From: Hesseltinella vesiculosa
Lineage: Eukaryota; Mucoromycota; Mucoromycetes; Mucorales; Cunninghamellaceae
DNA length: 64,000 nucleotides
NCBI GenBank assembly: GCA_002104935.1
Contig: MCGT01000025.1
Span: 310,001 to 374,000 of the forward strand
Direction: 5' to 3'
The translations under genes and the position numbers were made by a program. Positions 35,574-46,082 of the stretch are shown here, one piece after another. The notes below the pieces were generated by a model. That model saw nothing but the letters and a program-made list of their open reading frames with translations, searched no databases and had not been told where the DNA came from. The first letter of the stretch is position 1; each line of letters opens with the position of its first letter.

Positions 35574-37853
35574 CTAGGAGGCTGCGGCTGTATTTAAATC
35601 GCACCTATGAAAGAAGCATGAGAATGCTGTTCCAAGAATTAAAAAAAAGAGACTTACATCCAGATCCGAGTCTTGTAAAGCTTAAATAGCTCGCGGACGA
35701 GCTCTCTGAAGTCGACGCGTCGATCGGCCAAGAAATAAAAGGTCAGTTTGCGACGGTCCCATTGGTATTCGGCATTGACAACTTTGATGTTCAGTTTGCG
35801 CTGCTGGACCTTGGCCTGACATGTGGCCAGAGCCTTGAGCTCGTCTTGTTCCTTGGATGTCAAGAGGGAGATTTCTTCAGGCCGAGCGAGACGGAAGAGA
35901 CGTTTGAGTCGGAGTTGTTGACGCAGTTGGTCGGTGTCGATGGCCTCGGACGCTGAGGAAAGCGAGGACGAGGACGAAGTAGAGACGGTTGGTTGGGTCA
36001 GAGACGCTTGCTGTTGCTGTTGGTAGTGATGGATGGGATTGACGTGATCAGCGACCACTTTACCCAGATCATGGCCGCGGTCGGCTTCGACCATGACCCA
36101 GTCGTTGACTTTGGCAATGACGGAAGCATGGGCACAGTAGAACAGCTCGGTTCGGTTGGACTTGAATTCCACCAATACAAACAGTGCATCTTTGGCAATG
36201 GCATCCAACTTGACGCCTTTGCCCATGTCTTCGCACTTTGGCAGCTGATGGAAGGGTGAGGGTTGGTCGCTGGTGGAGGTAGATGAGGCAGAATGGCTGG
36301 CACGAGGATGGTGGTGAGGCAGGGCATGATGGGGAGGGGAGGTGATGGCCAGGTGATCAATGGTGTCGGCGTTGCTGAGGGAGGAAGCAGCTACTTTGGC
36401 ATAGAGGTCTTTTTTCACAGCAGGGGTAGTGACAGGTGTGGCAGTGATGGTTGAGGCGGAAGCAGTGGGTGTTGGGTGGAGAGGAGACTGGAGCACGGTG
36501 GAGGGAAGGGAAGTGGTCACGAGTGAAGAGGAGGTCATGGCTGCGGCGGAGAGTGGCACCGAAGATGGGCTGGGTGGCACCATTGTCAATTCATCGATGG
36601 ACGTTTCCAATTTAGACAGGTTAAATACGTCGTCTTGGTGTTGAGGCAGGGCCGACACAGCAACCGAGTGGCGACGAGAAAAACCGACCAAGCTAAGAAA
36701 GACAAAGAAAAAGCCAATCTTGAGAACTTTTTTTTTTTTTTTTTTTGGTGTGTTCATACCTATCACTGATACTATCCTTTACAGGGATGGGCGGGTCCAT
36801 GGATGGATGGACTGAGAAGCGTCTGGAGGAGCCGAGCAGTGGGTCCGAAGGTGCAAATGGATTGAACCAGCGGTGGGAGGCCCAATTGTCAAACGCAGGG
36901 GCCGAGGATTTGGAGCGAGCTCGCTGAAAAGCAGCCAAGTCTTCATGGTCGTCCAGCTCGCTGAGAAAGGAGGACATGGCAGGTAAGTCAGGAAAGACCG
37001 AAGGAGATTCTTCTGGCATGGAGTACAAGGCCGATGGAGGTGGGGTGGGGTGATTATAAAGCCAAGGATCTTGTAGGTTTTGGTGGAGTTTGTCCTTTCC
37101 AAATTGGACAAAACTGCGATGGTCTCGGAACGGTTGATTGGGCGGATCATGGAAGTTGTCTGAGAAGAATGGAACGGCGCCTGGCGTAGTCGTATTTACG
37201 TTGGCGGCGACAGGTGCAGGTGGAGGGAGCTGCGATAAGGGCAGAGTAGGGGTCCAAGGAGGCGGCGAGGATAAAGGTGCAGCCCATGTGGATGACGGAA
37301 AGGACGATGGTTGCGTAGGCTGAGATTGATAAAAAGGTGAGGGAGGTTGCTGCGACATTGAAGGAGGTCGTTGGGGACCAGAATCTAAAGGATGTGGTGG
37401 CATGGACGTTGGTTTCCATTGAAAAGGTGCTGCCGAAGGTGACAGCAGCGACTTTTTCTTTTCCTTTTGGTCATCTATATCCTATAGCATCATTAAAAGA
37501 AGCATGTGAGTTGGTTTATTTTCTTTTAATAGCTCTGATAAAACCCGTTTTTTTTCTACACGTCTCACTCTCCTGTTTCCATACTACCTATGGTCGTAGG
37601 TACCGTCGTCTCTGTCTCTCTATCCTTTTTTTTTTTTTTGATAGTGCTTTTTTTTTTTGCTACGTCATCTTTGCATTCTCTTCTTGTTGTTCACCAGACA
37701 CATACACACCCATTTTTTTTGAACCTCCTTTTTTCAGTCATTCACCTTCTCTGTGCCTTTTTTTAACATGCACGTCTTTTTATACCGCCAAGGAGATTTT
37801 TTCTTATGGTCCTTGTTCAGTTATGTACGTACATTGTCTGGTAAATGGTTCAT
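35574..37853 (-). CDS. PSP1 C-terminal (RicT-like) domain protein
   Basis: Large, mostly disordered protein with a conserved C-terminal PSP1 domain. The domain covers roughly the last 200 residues: FVLVEFKSNRTELFYC, WVMVEADRGHDLGKVV, then RPEEISLLTSKEQDELKAL and the terminal YQWDRRKLTFYFLADRRVDFRELVRELFKLYKTRIWM, completed by a short last exon ending at 35574. The N-terminal half is Pro/Ser/Gln-rich. Yeast PSP1 is linked to mRNA granules and suppression of polymerase mutants; bacterial relatives act in RNA processing. The first exon may be just 21 nt (37853-37833, MNHLPDN) spliced to the exon starting near 37465, which gives an open N-terminus; otherwise translation may start at 37403. Confidence 0.78.
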
Positions 37854-38056
37854 GGTAAGCATAAGACTTGGGTATTTCTGATTTAATGGGGGAAGAAACA
37901 CAAAAGAGTTAAAAAAAAAAGAGAAATCAAAGAGCGGGAAAAAAAAAGCTAAAAAAAGGGCGCAACCTTTTTTTTTTTTTTTTGTTCCCTTTTTCCCCCA
38001 CTCTCCTTTTTTTTTGTGGCAGTTCCCTTTTTTGTGATTGTTCAATACATCTCGGC
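37854..38056. promoter_or_regulatory. Divergent promoter region
   Basis: 203 bp between the proposed starts of the PSP1-domain gene and the Nudix-like gene. It is dominated by A and T homopolymers of 9-14 nt. No specific site was recognised. Confidence 0.35.
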
Positions 38057-38913
38057 ATGGATAGTCAGCTAGAAATCAATACCCAAGGCACAGCAGCAAA
38101 GGTCCTTGTAGAAACGATATCTCACAAAAGGTAACCTGCGTTTCTGTAGAATCGCACGCACTGAACGCTTTTTTTTTTTTTTGCGTTTTGCTTTAGATTC
38201 ATCACGGTTTGGAATCGGCAGACTGAATTTGACGATGGGCGTATTATTGAATGGGATGTCGTGGGCCATCATACACCTTATCCTACATTCGTTGTTGTCT
38301 TTGCTTACAACACCACAAACGTAATTACCCACATCTTTATCGTCCATGGTTGACCCTTTTTTTTTTATAACCGACTAGAAAACCACCTGTATTCTGAAAG
38401 AATATTGCCAAGGCACCAATGAAATTGTACGTAGCACAAAACCTCTGCCATCTGGATACTTACCTACTTGAATAGAAATACACCTGCGTGGCGGGCTCGG
38501 TCGATCGACGTAAACACCAAAGGTAGAGAAGCATTATTGGACCGTGGAAAAATAAGTCGCTCATTGTAATTTTTTTTATGGTGCCGCTCAGCCCTATGGA
38601 ATCAGCCAAGTATGAGCTTTCAGAGGAAGCTCGACTGACGGGCGGCGACTGGGTGTGTTTATTACCACCAGAACAGCAAGACGGCATTAGTGAGCTGAAG
38701 TGGGGTCGTAACCGCTTTGTACCTTATTTATGCCTCAACCCTGAGATCGATGCCAAACCTCGACAACGCGATCTAGAGGAATGTATTCAAGTGGTGAACG
38801 ACGTGCCTATTGCCGATCTGAAACGGTTTATTACTAAAGGCGAAATGATGCTGCCCAGTGTGCAGACATGCTGGATGGCTTTGGAATACCTGGCAGAACA
38901 AAACCTGCTATGA
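38057..38913 (+). CDS. Nudix-fold hydrolase-like protein
   Basis: Five exons: 38057-38130, about 38197-38320, about 38379-38429, about 38475-38522, 38592-38913. The join at the last intron gives AGSVDRRKHQSPMESAKYELSEEARLTGG, a Nudix box in which the usual R of REUXEEXGU is Tyr and the spacing from the Gly is two residues longer than canonical. The Glu cluster ELSEEA that binds metal is kept. Before it lie a beta-rich segment (FVVVFAYNTTN) and TTCILKEYCQGTNE. A C-terminal helix region holds MLPSVQTCWMALEYL. The substrate is unknown; it is close to the ADP-sugar/fungal Nudix type. Activity is possible but not certain because of the altered box. Confidence 0.7.
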
Positions 38914-38940
38914 ACAAATAAAAAGGACGATGCGAATGAT

Positions 38941-40407
38941 TTAGAAGAGAGGCTTGGTCAGCTTGACGAGTTTGACGAGACGTGCACGTTCCTAAGGTGG
39001 AAGGGGTCAGGGCCAAAAAAAAAAAAAAAAAACGTGGGTCATTCAATAGGAGAACATTACCCGTTCCAAATCTTTCAGCTGCTTTTCCAAAAGATGGAGA
39101 GGCGGGCCGGTGGTCTCGGCTGTGTTGGTCAATTGAGCCATGTAGTCATCCAAATCGCCATCGTCGTTGGCCTCGGCTGCTTGTTTGGTTTCTAATGTCA
39201 CACAGAAAATGCACGAGACATTGAGCTCCTTGTCATGTGCTGCCGTTCCACATTTTACCTAGCTGTTTCCTGATGGCCATTTGTTTTTTGAGGCTGTCTA
39301 ATTTGTGTTCCACCTGGGACTGGCGTTTGACAAGATCTTCGTGTGTTTCTGCTTTTTCTTCTTTTTTCTGCGCCTTGCGCCGTCTGGTATCTATGAAAAA
39401 CCAAGAAGAAAGATAGGCTTGCTGCGCCAACTTGCTCTGTTTTTTTTTTTTTTACCTGTCATGTCATAAAGATCGTCGTCACTGTCATCACCAAACATGA
39501 TTTCCAAATCCTTCCTTCGCCGTTCTTGATGGAAAATGAATGAGTGTGCGTCTGCTGATGGAGTTATGAGCTTACTTGCGTCCACCATGGCCATTTTCTC
39601 AGCTTCTACAGACAGTAGCTGCGCATCCCCAGAAGCTGTTCCTTTTTCACCATGATCATCGTCGTCGTCTTCTTCTTGCGCATCTTCAGGGAACCCCCTA
39701 TTCGAACAAAGGGTCAATGGCATAGCAGGATGATAAAGCCTTACCAAGTGACGGCCGGCTGGTCTTGATCGTCCGGTTGTTCGACTGCAGCGCGTGCAGA
39801 GGAGCGAGGTTTGATAGGCTCCTCTTGCTCCAACTCGGTTTCGTCTTCTTCCACAGGCTTGCCAGAGTCGAAGATGTAAAGCCGAGTGGATTCGCCAAAT
39901 CGGATCTGGTCGCCCGTCTGGAGCTTCACATAGGTTCTTGGGCTGATGGGTTTCTTGTTGACAGTAGTGCCATAGCCGCTGTCCAGATCGTACATATAGG
40001 CATCGCCCTGGCCATCAAACTGCAGAACAGCGTGGTATCTTGATAATGACTGGTGAGCAGAAAAAAACATGGCTTCTAATCAAGGCTGCTGCGTACTGCA
40101 TGGAGTGGACTTACGGGATGTTCCATAATAACATCACACAAAGGTAGACGGCCTAGAGAAAGAAAGAGTGGAAGAGACCGTCCATAAGCATTGATGTTGG
40201 CGAATGTTTCCCTTTACCAAAAGTGACCATGTCTTTCTTTGGCCCGTGGATCTTGCTAATACTGACGCCGCCTTTCAGCACTTCCAATGAATAATCAAAC
40301 GTGGCAACGTCGCCCCATTCTGGCTTTTCGTATTTCAATGGTGGAGGAGCATTGGCTGGTGGCTTTGGCTCTTGTTTGGACCGAGGTGCTGGTATAGCAA
40401 AAGACAT
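38941..40407 (-). CDS. Kanadaptin-like FHA-domain protein
   Basis: Homologue of kanadaptin (SLC4A1AP), a nuclear FHA protein. The N-terminus has PPLKYEKPEWG, the family signature ahead of the FHA domain. The FHA domain follows, with LEVLKGGVSISKIH, SLSRYHAVLQF (the SXXH phospho-peptide loop), YDLDSGYGTTVNKK and QTGDQIRFGESTRLYIF. An acidic linker follows (EEDDDDDHGE). The rest is coiled coil with ERRRKDLEIMFGDDSDDD, DSLKKQMAIRKQL and DDYMAQL, then a short last exon ending KLTKPLF. About nine exons, mostly short. It may bind phosphorylated partners in RNA processing (inference from the family). It is divergent from the coiled-coil gene, 107 bp between starts. Confidence 0.83.
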
Positions 40408-40514
40408 TTCTGAAAAAAGGAAAGAAAAAGGAAAAAGCCCGCAATATTTTTTTTTGTTTTTTCTTCTTCTTCTTCTTCTTCTTCTTTTCCTCTTCACTTC
40501 ACAACAAAGTTCCC

Positions 40515-41378
40515 ATGGATGAAAACGCTCTTCCACCTTCCACGCCTGATAGCGTTCATGTAATACTTTGGACCATGGTCAATCGTGATAACTCATGCTT
40601 TGCTTAATCTAGTCATCCCCTATCCGACTGTCCCACACAAAGACCCTGATACCCCTTCAATCCAAACGCAATCAATCAAAACCAGAGGTAAATCATCGCA
40701 CTTGATAAGAAGCCGCTCTTTTTTATACCTAACCTGCTGACCGATTTGTTGTTTGATCATGTAGCTTTCTGATGGCAAGGTAGGCCAAAAATAAAAAAGA
40801 ACCGCAGACAGGCGATTGACGGTTTTCCTCTGTAGGCATCACCAGCGTCCATGGGTTCACCCACCGATCGAAAAGCGCTACGAGACAATTACAGCATGAT
40901 CAATTTCCCTCGAGAAGGACCTCTATCCCCCCATCGCGACAACATCAAAGATGATGCCTATTATACCGCCCCAGCCGCCCTGTCGACAAGAAAACCAAAG
41001 CGCTCAGTCAAAAAGACGTCGTCTGCTGAATCGCTCGATAGTGTGCCCAGCCCCCTGGCGCCCGAGTTCAAGGACAACAAAAAGGCATACCAAAAAGCCC
41101 AGCGTGAACACACCGTCCTCGAGGCCAAATTGGCAGAGGAACGTACGCATACCAGACAGCTGCAATATTGGCAGCACCAGCTACTCAGCATCACCGAACG
41201 ACTCCGTGTTGTCGACATCAACCTGAGCAACACTTTGGAATTAATTGAAGACTACCACCTTGTCATGGCCGACCTCGAAGCAGAGACGGCCAAACAGACG
41301 CAAATCGACCACCTGATGAACGTCATCCCCGAAAAACTGTTCAAGCTCGAGCAACTGAAGGCTGAACAGAAGCAATAA
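40515..41378 (+). CDS. Unrecognised coiled-coil protein with a 15-nt microexon (225 aa)
   Basis: I do not recognise the family. Four exons stay perfectly in frame: 40515-40559, 40613-40687, 40765-40779 and 40836-41378. The third exon is only 15 nt (LSDGK), flanked by GTAG and GTAGG splice signals. The N-terminal ~110 residues are Ser/Pro-rich with basic patches (TRKPKRSVKK). The C-terminal half is a helical coiled coil beginning KAYQKAQREHTVLEAKLAEE and continuing HQLLSITERLRVVDINLSNTLE to LFKLEQLKAEQKQ. Such a layout suits a structural or complex-subunit role, but nothing in the sequence names one. Confidence 0.7.
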
Positions 41379-41519
41379 ATAAAAAAGGATAAAAAGAGCA
41401 AAACGAACTCCATCGAGGTTTAATGTGTAAAAAAAAAAAAAAAGTGTAATCATAGTAATCCATGTTTGCAAGAATCAGATGGTATCAAAGGGTTGGAGAA
41501 GGAAGTGAGGACGGCGGCT

Positions 41520-42857
41520 CTACCAATCATTCACCTGGCAGGGATGGACAGATCGGCCGTTGGTGGAAGCGCCGGTAAGATTGAAGCGCCAGTTATGTTT
41601 TGAGCAGACAAGCGTGTTCCCAATGACTTGGCCCCAAGTGGCTAGATCCACCCCTTTGTGAGGACAGAATCGATCACACTCGTACACAGTCCCGGAACCG
41701 GTCTTGACACGGATGCGGTTGGGAGTGACGACCTGGATGGGCCGGGTGGAGCTGAAACCGTTGGTCGGGGCGCTGGGTTTGTCCTTGGCTTTTTTGGGTC
41801 GAACGCTGGCTTCATCGGAGCTGGAAGAGGAGGTGGTGGAGGATTCGTCGGAAGAGTCTTCGAGGACCACGGCCGGCTTGCTCTTGTCAGGGCAGGGAAT
41901 GGTGGCATCTTGTTCAGAAAAGGACACCGTCTTTTTGGGTCGGTCGCTGGCATGCGTGGCGTCGGCGTCCTCGTCCGGCAAGCCCTTGCCCAGATCCATG
42001 GAGCCATTGTTGATGGTATTGCGGATGGTTTCAGGGTCGTCGCTGAGCACGTCAGCCAAGATATCTTCTTGTGATGGGCCGCCACCATCGGGCTCCATGG
42101 CCATGGCTACTTCATCCTTGGCCACCAGGACGGATGGCTGGACAGACTTGCCAAGCTTCTTGTCCTTTTTCTTCTTGTCTTTCTTGTCCTTCTTGTCTTT
42201 TTTCTTTTTTTCTTTCACGTCGTCGCCACAGCTCAAAGACTCGTTGCTGCTGCCTTCTCTACCTGGTTTGCCTTGGATGCGGATCCCTTGGCGCAGCAAG
42301 TCGCGCACCAATGGAAGGATGTCAATCACCTATGGAAGCATCCATCGTAGCATCAGTCCTTCCTTTTTTTTTTGATTTGGCTTATGGCACTAAGCATGGA
42401 ATGGAGCTTACCGTCCAGCTGTGATCAGATAAGGACCGCAAGTCTCTGACCTACAAAAAAAAAAAAAAACGATTTAGCGCACGGTTGTTCCAAAACGGAA
42501 GAGAGGGTGCACCTACAAAGTGAAGGCGGTTGTTTTGTAACACCTGAATGTCGCTCTGTACTTGGTCATCGGTCCAACCGCGTTCTTTACCAATCTGTTC
42601 CAGTAGCGTCGATGAGCGCTAAGATGATGAAGGTTAAAATAAGATTCAATGACCCCAATCAAATAAATACGCCAAGCGGGCACTTACCATGGAGTCTGGC
42701 AAAGGCGTCTCTTGATCTAGAAAAGGAAAAAAAAAATGAGATAATGCCACGGTCGGTGGCCATGCATTAGTGATCTAAAATGCTTACCTTCATTGGGGTC
42801 ATTCACAGAAAGTGAGGACATGTACGATTCAAACAATGAGAAGCCTTTTTTGCCCAT
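41520..42857 (-). CDS. SAM-like helical domain plus Rieske [2Fe-2S] domain protein
   Basis: Unusual domain mix. The short first exons encode a small helical domain (FSLFESYMSSLSVND, then IGKERGWTDDQVQSDIQVL and VRDLRSLSDHSW...LLPLVRDLLRQGI) that looks like a SAM/HeH-type fold. A lysine block (KEKKKKDKKDKKDKKKKDKK) follows, then acidic/Ser-rich linkers, including SSDESSTTSSSSSDE. The C-terminal ~60 residues are a Rieske-type domain: CDRFCPHKGVDLATWG, then TLVCSKHNWRFNLTG, giving C-X-H and C-X2-H cluster ligands. No transmembrane or oxygenase catalytic domain is present. The Lys block resembles a nuclear or nucleolar signal. The function is unknown; an iron-sulfur sensor or electron carrier is speculation. 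Confidence 0.75.
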
Positions 42858-43111
42858 GGAAGAATATGGAGAGTGTGTGAAGAAAAGGAAGAAAAAAAAA
42901 ATTGAGAAAAAAAAAACTCCACCAAAAAAAAAAACCCATCCCCCCTCGCATCCATTCCGTTCTCCAATAAACAAAAGTGATCCTGCCACCACCCCCCATG
43001 GCCTAATTTCTATGCCTACCATGTCACCTGCTCATTTATCACTTTTCCTGCAAGGTCACTGATCCTTTTCTTTTTCAATCAGCTTTTAATATTTACAGAA
43101 TTTAAACACGT

Positions 43112-43699
43112 TCACTTCTTTTTGGAAGACGTGGGTACAGCATAAGGCTCTACGCCCGTTTTGTATTTTTCAATCCAGCCCAAAATGTACCTATGCAAAA
43201 CGCAGCATGAGTTGTCCTTCTAGAAATGGGTTGAGCCCTGTGTACGCTTACTTTCGCTTCTTGGCAGGAATCCCCATATCTGCCTTCATCGCTCGGCTAC
43301 TGGTTGTGAACAGGGCATCCCAGGTCTACAAGCAATACGAAGAGTGTGATGATAATAAAAATAAGTGCCATGTTCTTTCTGGTCACCCACTGGTGGTTCA
43401 GTAGATAAAAAAGGCGCCATCGAGCTCGGCTTTCTATTTTCAAAACACCATGACAGGACGCTTACCTCAAACTTGTCGCTGAATTCTTGACATCCACGGC
43501 CAATAGAGGTCATAAAGTCATTCACATCCTTGATGCTGCCTGTCCAATAATGAGAGGAAGTCGAGGTGGAAAAAAAAATGGTACATGAGATCATCGCACA
43601 TGCGATTCCGGAATAAATGTTACCTCGAGGTCCTGGCACTGAAGGAGCAGCTTCGGTGTGCACGAAGCGAACAGATCGACGAAGTCCTAATGAAAACAT
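43112..43699 (-). CDS. Mitochondrial small-subunit ribosomal protein mS41 (IGR-motif, Fyv4-like)
   Basis: Small mitoribosome protein, about 107 aa, four exons. The N-terminus MFSLGLRRSVRFVHTEAA is a short Arg-rich mitochondrial presequence. The IGR motif domain follows: FMTSIGRGCQEFSDKF, then WDALFTTSSRAMKADMGIPAKKRKYILGWIEKYKTG, the signature of PF09597. All introns are GT-AG. The start is the first ATG preceding the presequence; an upstream in-frame ATG across an A-rich stretch is unlikely. It ends in a Lys-rich tail (SSKKK). Confidence 0.87.
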
Positions 43700-43707
43700 G
43701 CGATAGA

Positions 43708-43741
<34 letters not shown>

Positions 43742-44252
43742 GGAAAAAAAAACACACATGACAGGAAAAATGAAGGCTTTGACAGGCCCAGCTCCGCCAG
43801 CGTCTTTTGTCAATACGCACCGCGCAGTCTGTGCGATAAGAGCCTCCTATTTCTTTATGATGAAGCGAGATATATTGTCAAATGCCAGTCACAGTCGAAT
43901 CGTGTGCAATGTCGAGTCTGATGGATAGAAACATACTCCTGCTCTGACTGAGATCGGTGTGAAACCGCTGGAGCAAACAGATGCGGTTGGTCCTTGTCTA
44001 ACTAAGCCTAGTACCTGTCAGGCTCTTCTCATCGAGGGCTATATCTTTTTTTTTTTTTTTTTGGTCATGATGGCTATATCCCTGTCCATACGTGATCGTC
44101 GAGTGGTTGTAGAAAGGAACTGGAGGTGACTTGGACGAATGGCCATTGTCCAATCAGATCGATTATCCACTTCATTCTTTCCGGCCGCGTCTTTCTCATG
44201 GGATTTTTATTTCTGAAAAGCAAAAGTCTACCATTGCGAGAGAGAGAGGGTT
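43700..44252. other. Intergenic region with T/A homopolymer junction
   Basis: About 550 bp between tandem minus-strand genes. A run of about 14 T followed by about 20 A lies at the edge (43708-43741). No gene was found. Confidence 0.4.
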
Positions 44253-45803
44253 CTAAGACTTGGCCTGGCGTGCCAAGATAGCAGCCACAGCGCCACCGAT
44301 ACCATTGTCGTCTTTGGTGACCTTGACTTGTATGCGCTGGACACGGTCTCCAAGGATCCGGTCCAGACCTTCTTGCAGACGGCGAGGGAAGTTTGGCAGA
44401 GAGTCATAGACGCTCCCTTCAACACTGACAACCACCGACGGGTTGGCATCGGTCCAGTCAGAGCGCTTGCTGACGACGGTGGCAATGGCCGCGGACATGA
44501 GTCGCGCGGCGCGCTGAGACACCAATTCACACACCATCTTGACGATCCGGCGCGTGACCAGAGATGACTGGGAGAAGCCCATGATGTCTTGCAGGATGTG
44601 GCCAGTGATGTCAAGGTCCGGCGAGCGATCGTTGGTGATCTGCTGGATGTACGATGTGTCAAAGGCGTAGGCTGTGTCCAATTCTTTGGTATACTCGCCA
44701 TCGAACAGTAAGCGGCGGTCCAAGAACTCAACCAGGATCCAGCGCACCAGTTCGCCCAAGTATTTGCCTGACACCATCTTTTCAAAGACATGCTTGCCGT
44801 GATGTTTGGAGTGGCGGTTGAGCCGGTTGTCATACATCGTCAAGGGTAAACTCGTCTGACGGTCGTCACCAAACGAGCCCCATTCAGTGTTGATGATCGT
44901 CTCGCCTTGGCTGTCGGATTGACCGAGCTTGGGGGCTGCACTCAGCTTTTCCCAGTAGGCTGCGGGAGGGAAGAAAGTCAGCAAAGGCAGACCACCCCCA
45001 ACAACGGAGATCGAAAAAAGGTTGGCTTACCAGCATTGGTTCCATTGCTGATACTACAAGACAACAGGGTATTTTTACGATGGTAGTCGTTGGCCAAGAG
45101 ACTTGCGGCTGAAAATAAAGAGAAGAGTTAGCGGCAGAAACAAGCAAAGTGATCGGATGGCTGTACCCGTGCTGTTGACGATGGCGGTCACCACCACGGG
45201 CACCTTTTTCTTGTAAAAGGCGAGCTGGAGCAAATCAGCAAGATTCTTGTCCTGCGAGCCAGAGATGCTGAATGACTTTGTCCAGTCGGCAACGCTGGCG
45301 CGATGGATGGAGGTCTGGTACAAGGGCTGGGAGATCACATAGGTCAGTGGCACCTGGGTTGAGTGTGGCTGCTGGCTGTGGTTCTTGCCTACATGGGTGA
45401 GAAACGTATCGACCATGGCGGCGAGGTGGTCCATCAGCTGGCTCACGCCACATTTCATCATGCTGTTGGTGAGTTGGAATTTTTGCTGCTTGACCTTTGT
45501 GGCAGCTTCCCGGCCGTGCAGTTCGACCTGATACACTTTCACAAAGGAGCCTGTCAGCTCCAACGTGATGACTTCGCCCACCTCATCGCCACTGGGATGG
45601 GTGTCAATGCAGGTAGGCAGCATTGGCAGGGCATTGGCCCGATGTTCATGGGCTGCCAGGCCGTCATTCATGGCTTGCAGCATCTCGTCACTCAGCTTCA
45701 GCAGCAAGTCGGGCGTGATGGTAAACATGGTGCGCAGCTCTTCCAAAGCCAGCACCTGATCGGCATCTCCGGGAGTGGGTTCGGTTAAGATTGTGTGAGA
45801 CAT
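44253..45803 (-). CDS. Hexokinase-like protein lacking the catalytic Asp (probable pseudoenzyme)
   Basis: Hexokinase fold, about 475 aa, three or four exons. The overall architecture is kept: LPMLPTCIDTHPSGDE, the PLYQTSIHRASVADWTKSF glucose-binding region, SNGTNAAYWEKL, INTEWGSFGDD, VSGKYLGELVRWIL and C-terminal VSVEGSVYDSLPNF. Two key parts are changed. The first phosphate-binding loop, normally DLGGTNFR, reads ELTGSFVKVY. The catalytic Asp of the usual NDT motif is Ser (IVNSTA, near 45180). With these changes phosphotransfer is unlikely, so a regulatory role, as for some fungal hexokinase-like proteins, is the better guess. The ATG at 45803 is used, since upstream codons have only TTG. Confidence 0.85.
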
Positions 45804-46082
45804 TATGGTGGGCGAGGATGAAGCAACCAAAAACTAAAATAAAATAAAATGGGGAGACAGAGTGGTGAAATAAAAAGGAAAAAAAAAATGGTTAAAACAA
45901 GGGTGGGAGAAACACGGAAAAAGAATCGTCCTCCGGCCGCGCCGCATTTCACCTCTTTTTTTTTTTTTGGTGGAAAGGCGACTTTGAATAAAAAAAATTT
46001 ATGATATCAACAAGACAACTAGAAATGATATAATAGAAAATGCATACAGATTAAGAGAGGGAGGCTGGGAAGGAAACGGGAT
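45804..46082. other. Intergenic region
   Basis: About 280 bp with A-rich and T-rich runs. It holds the hexokinase-like gene promoter and the 3' flank of the OSBP gene. No gene. Confidence 0.35.
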
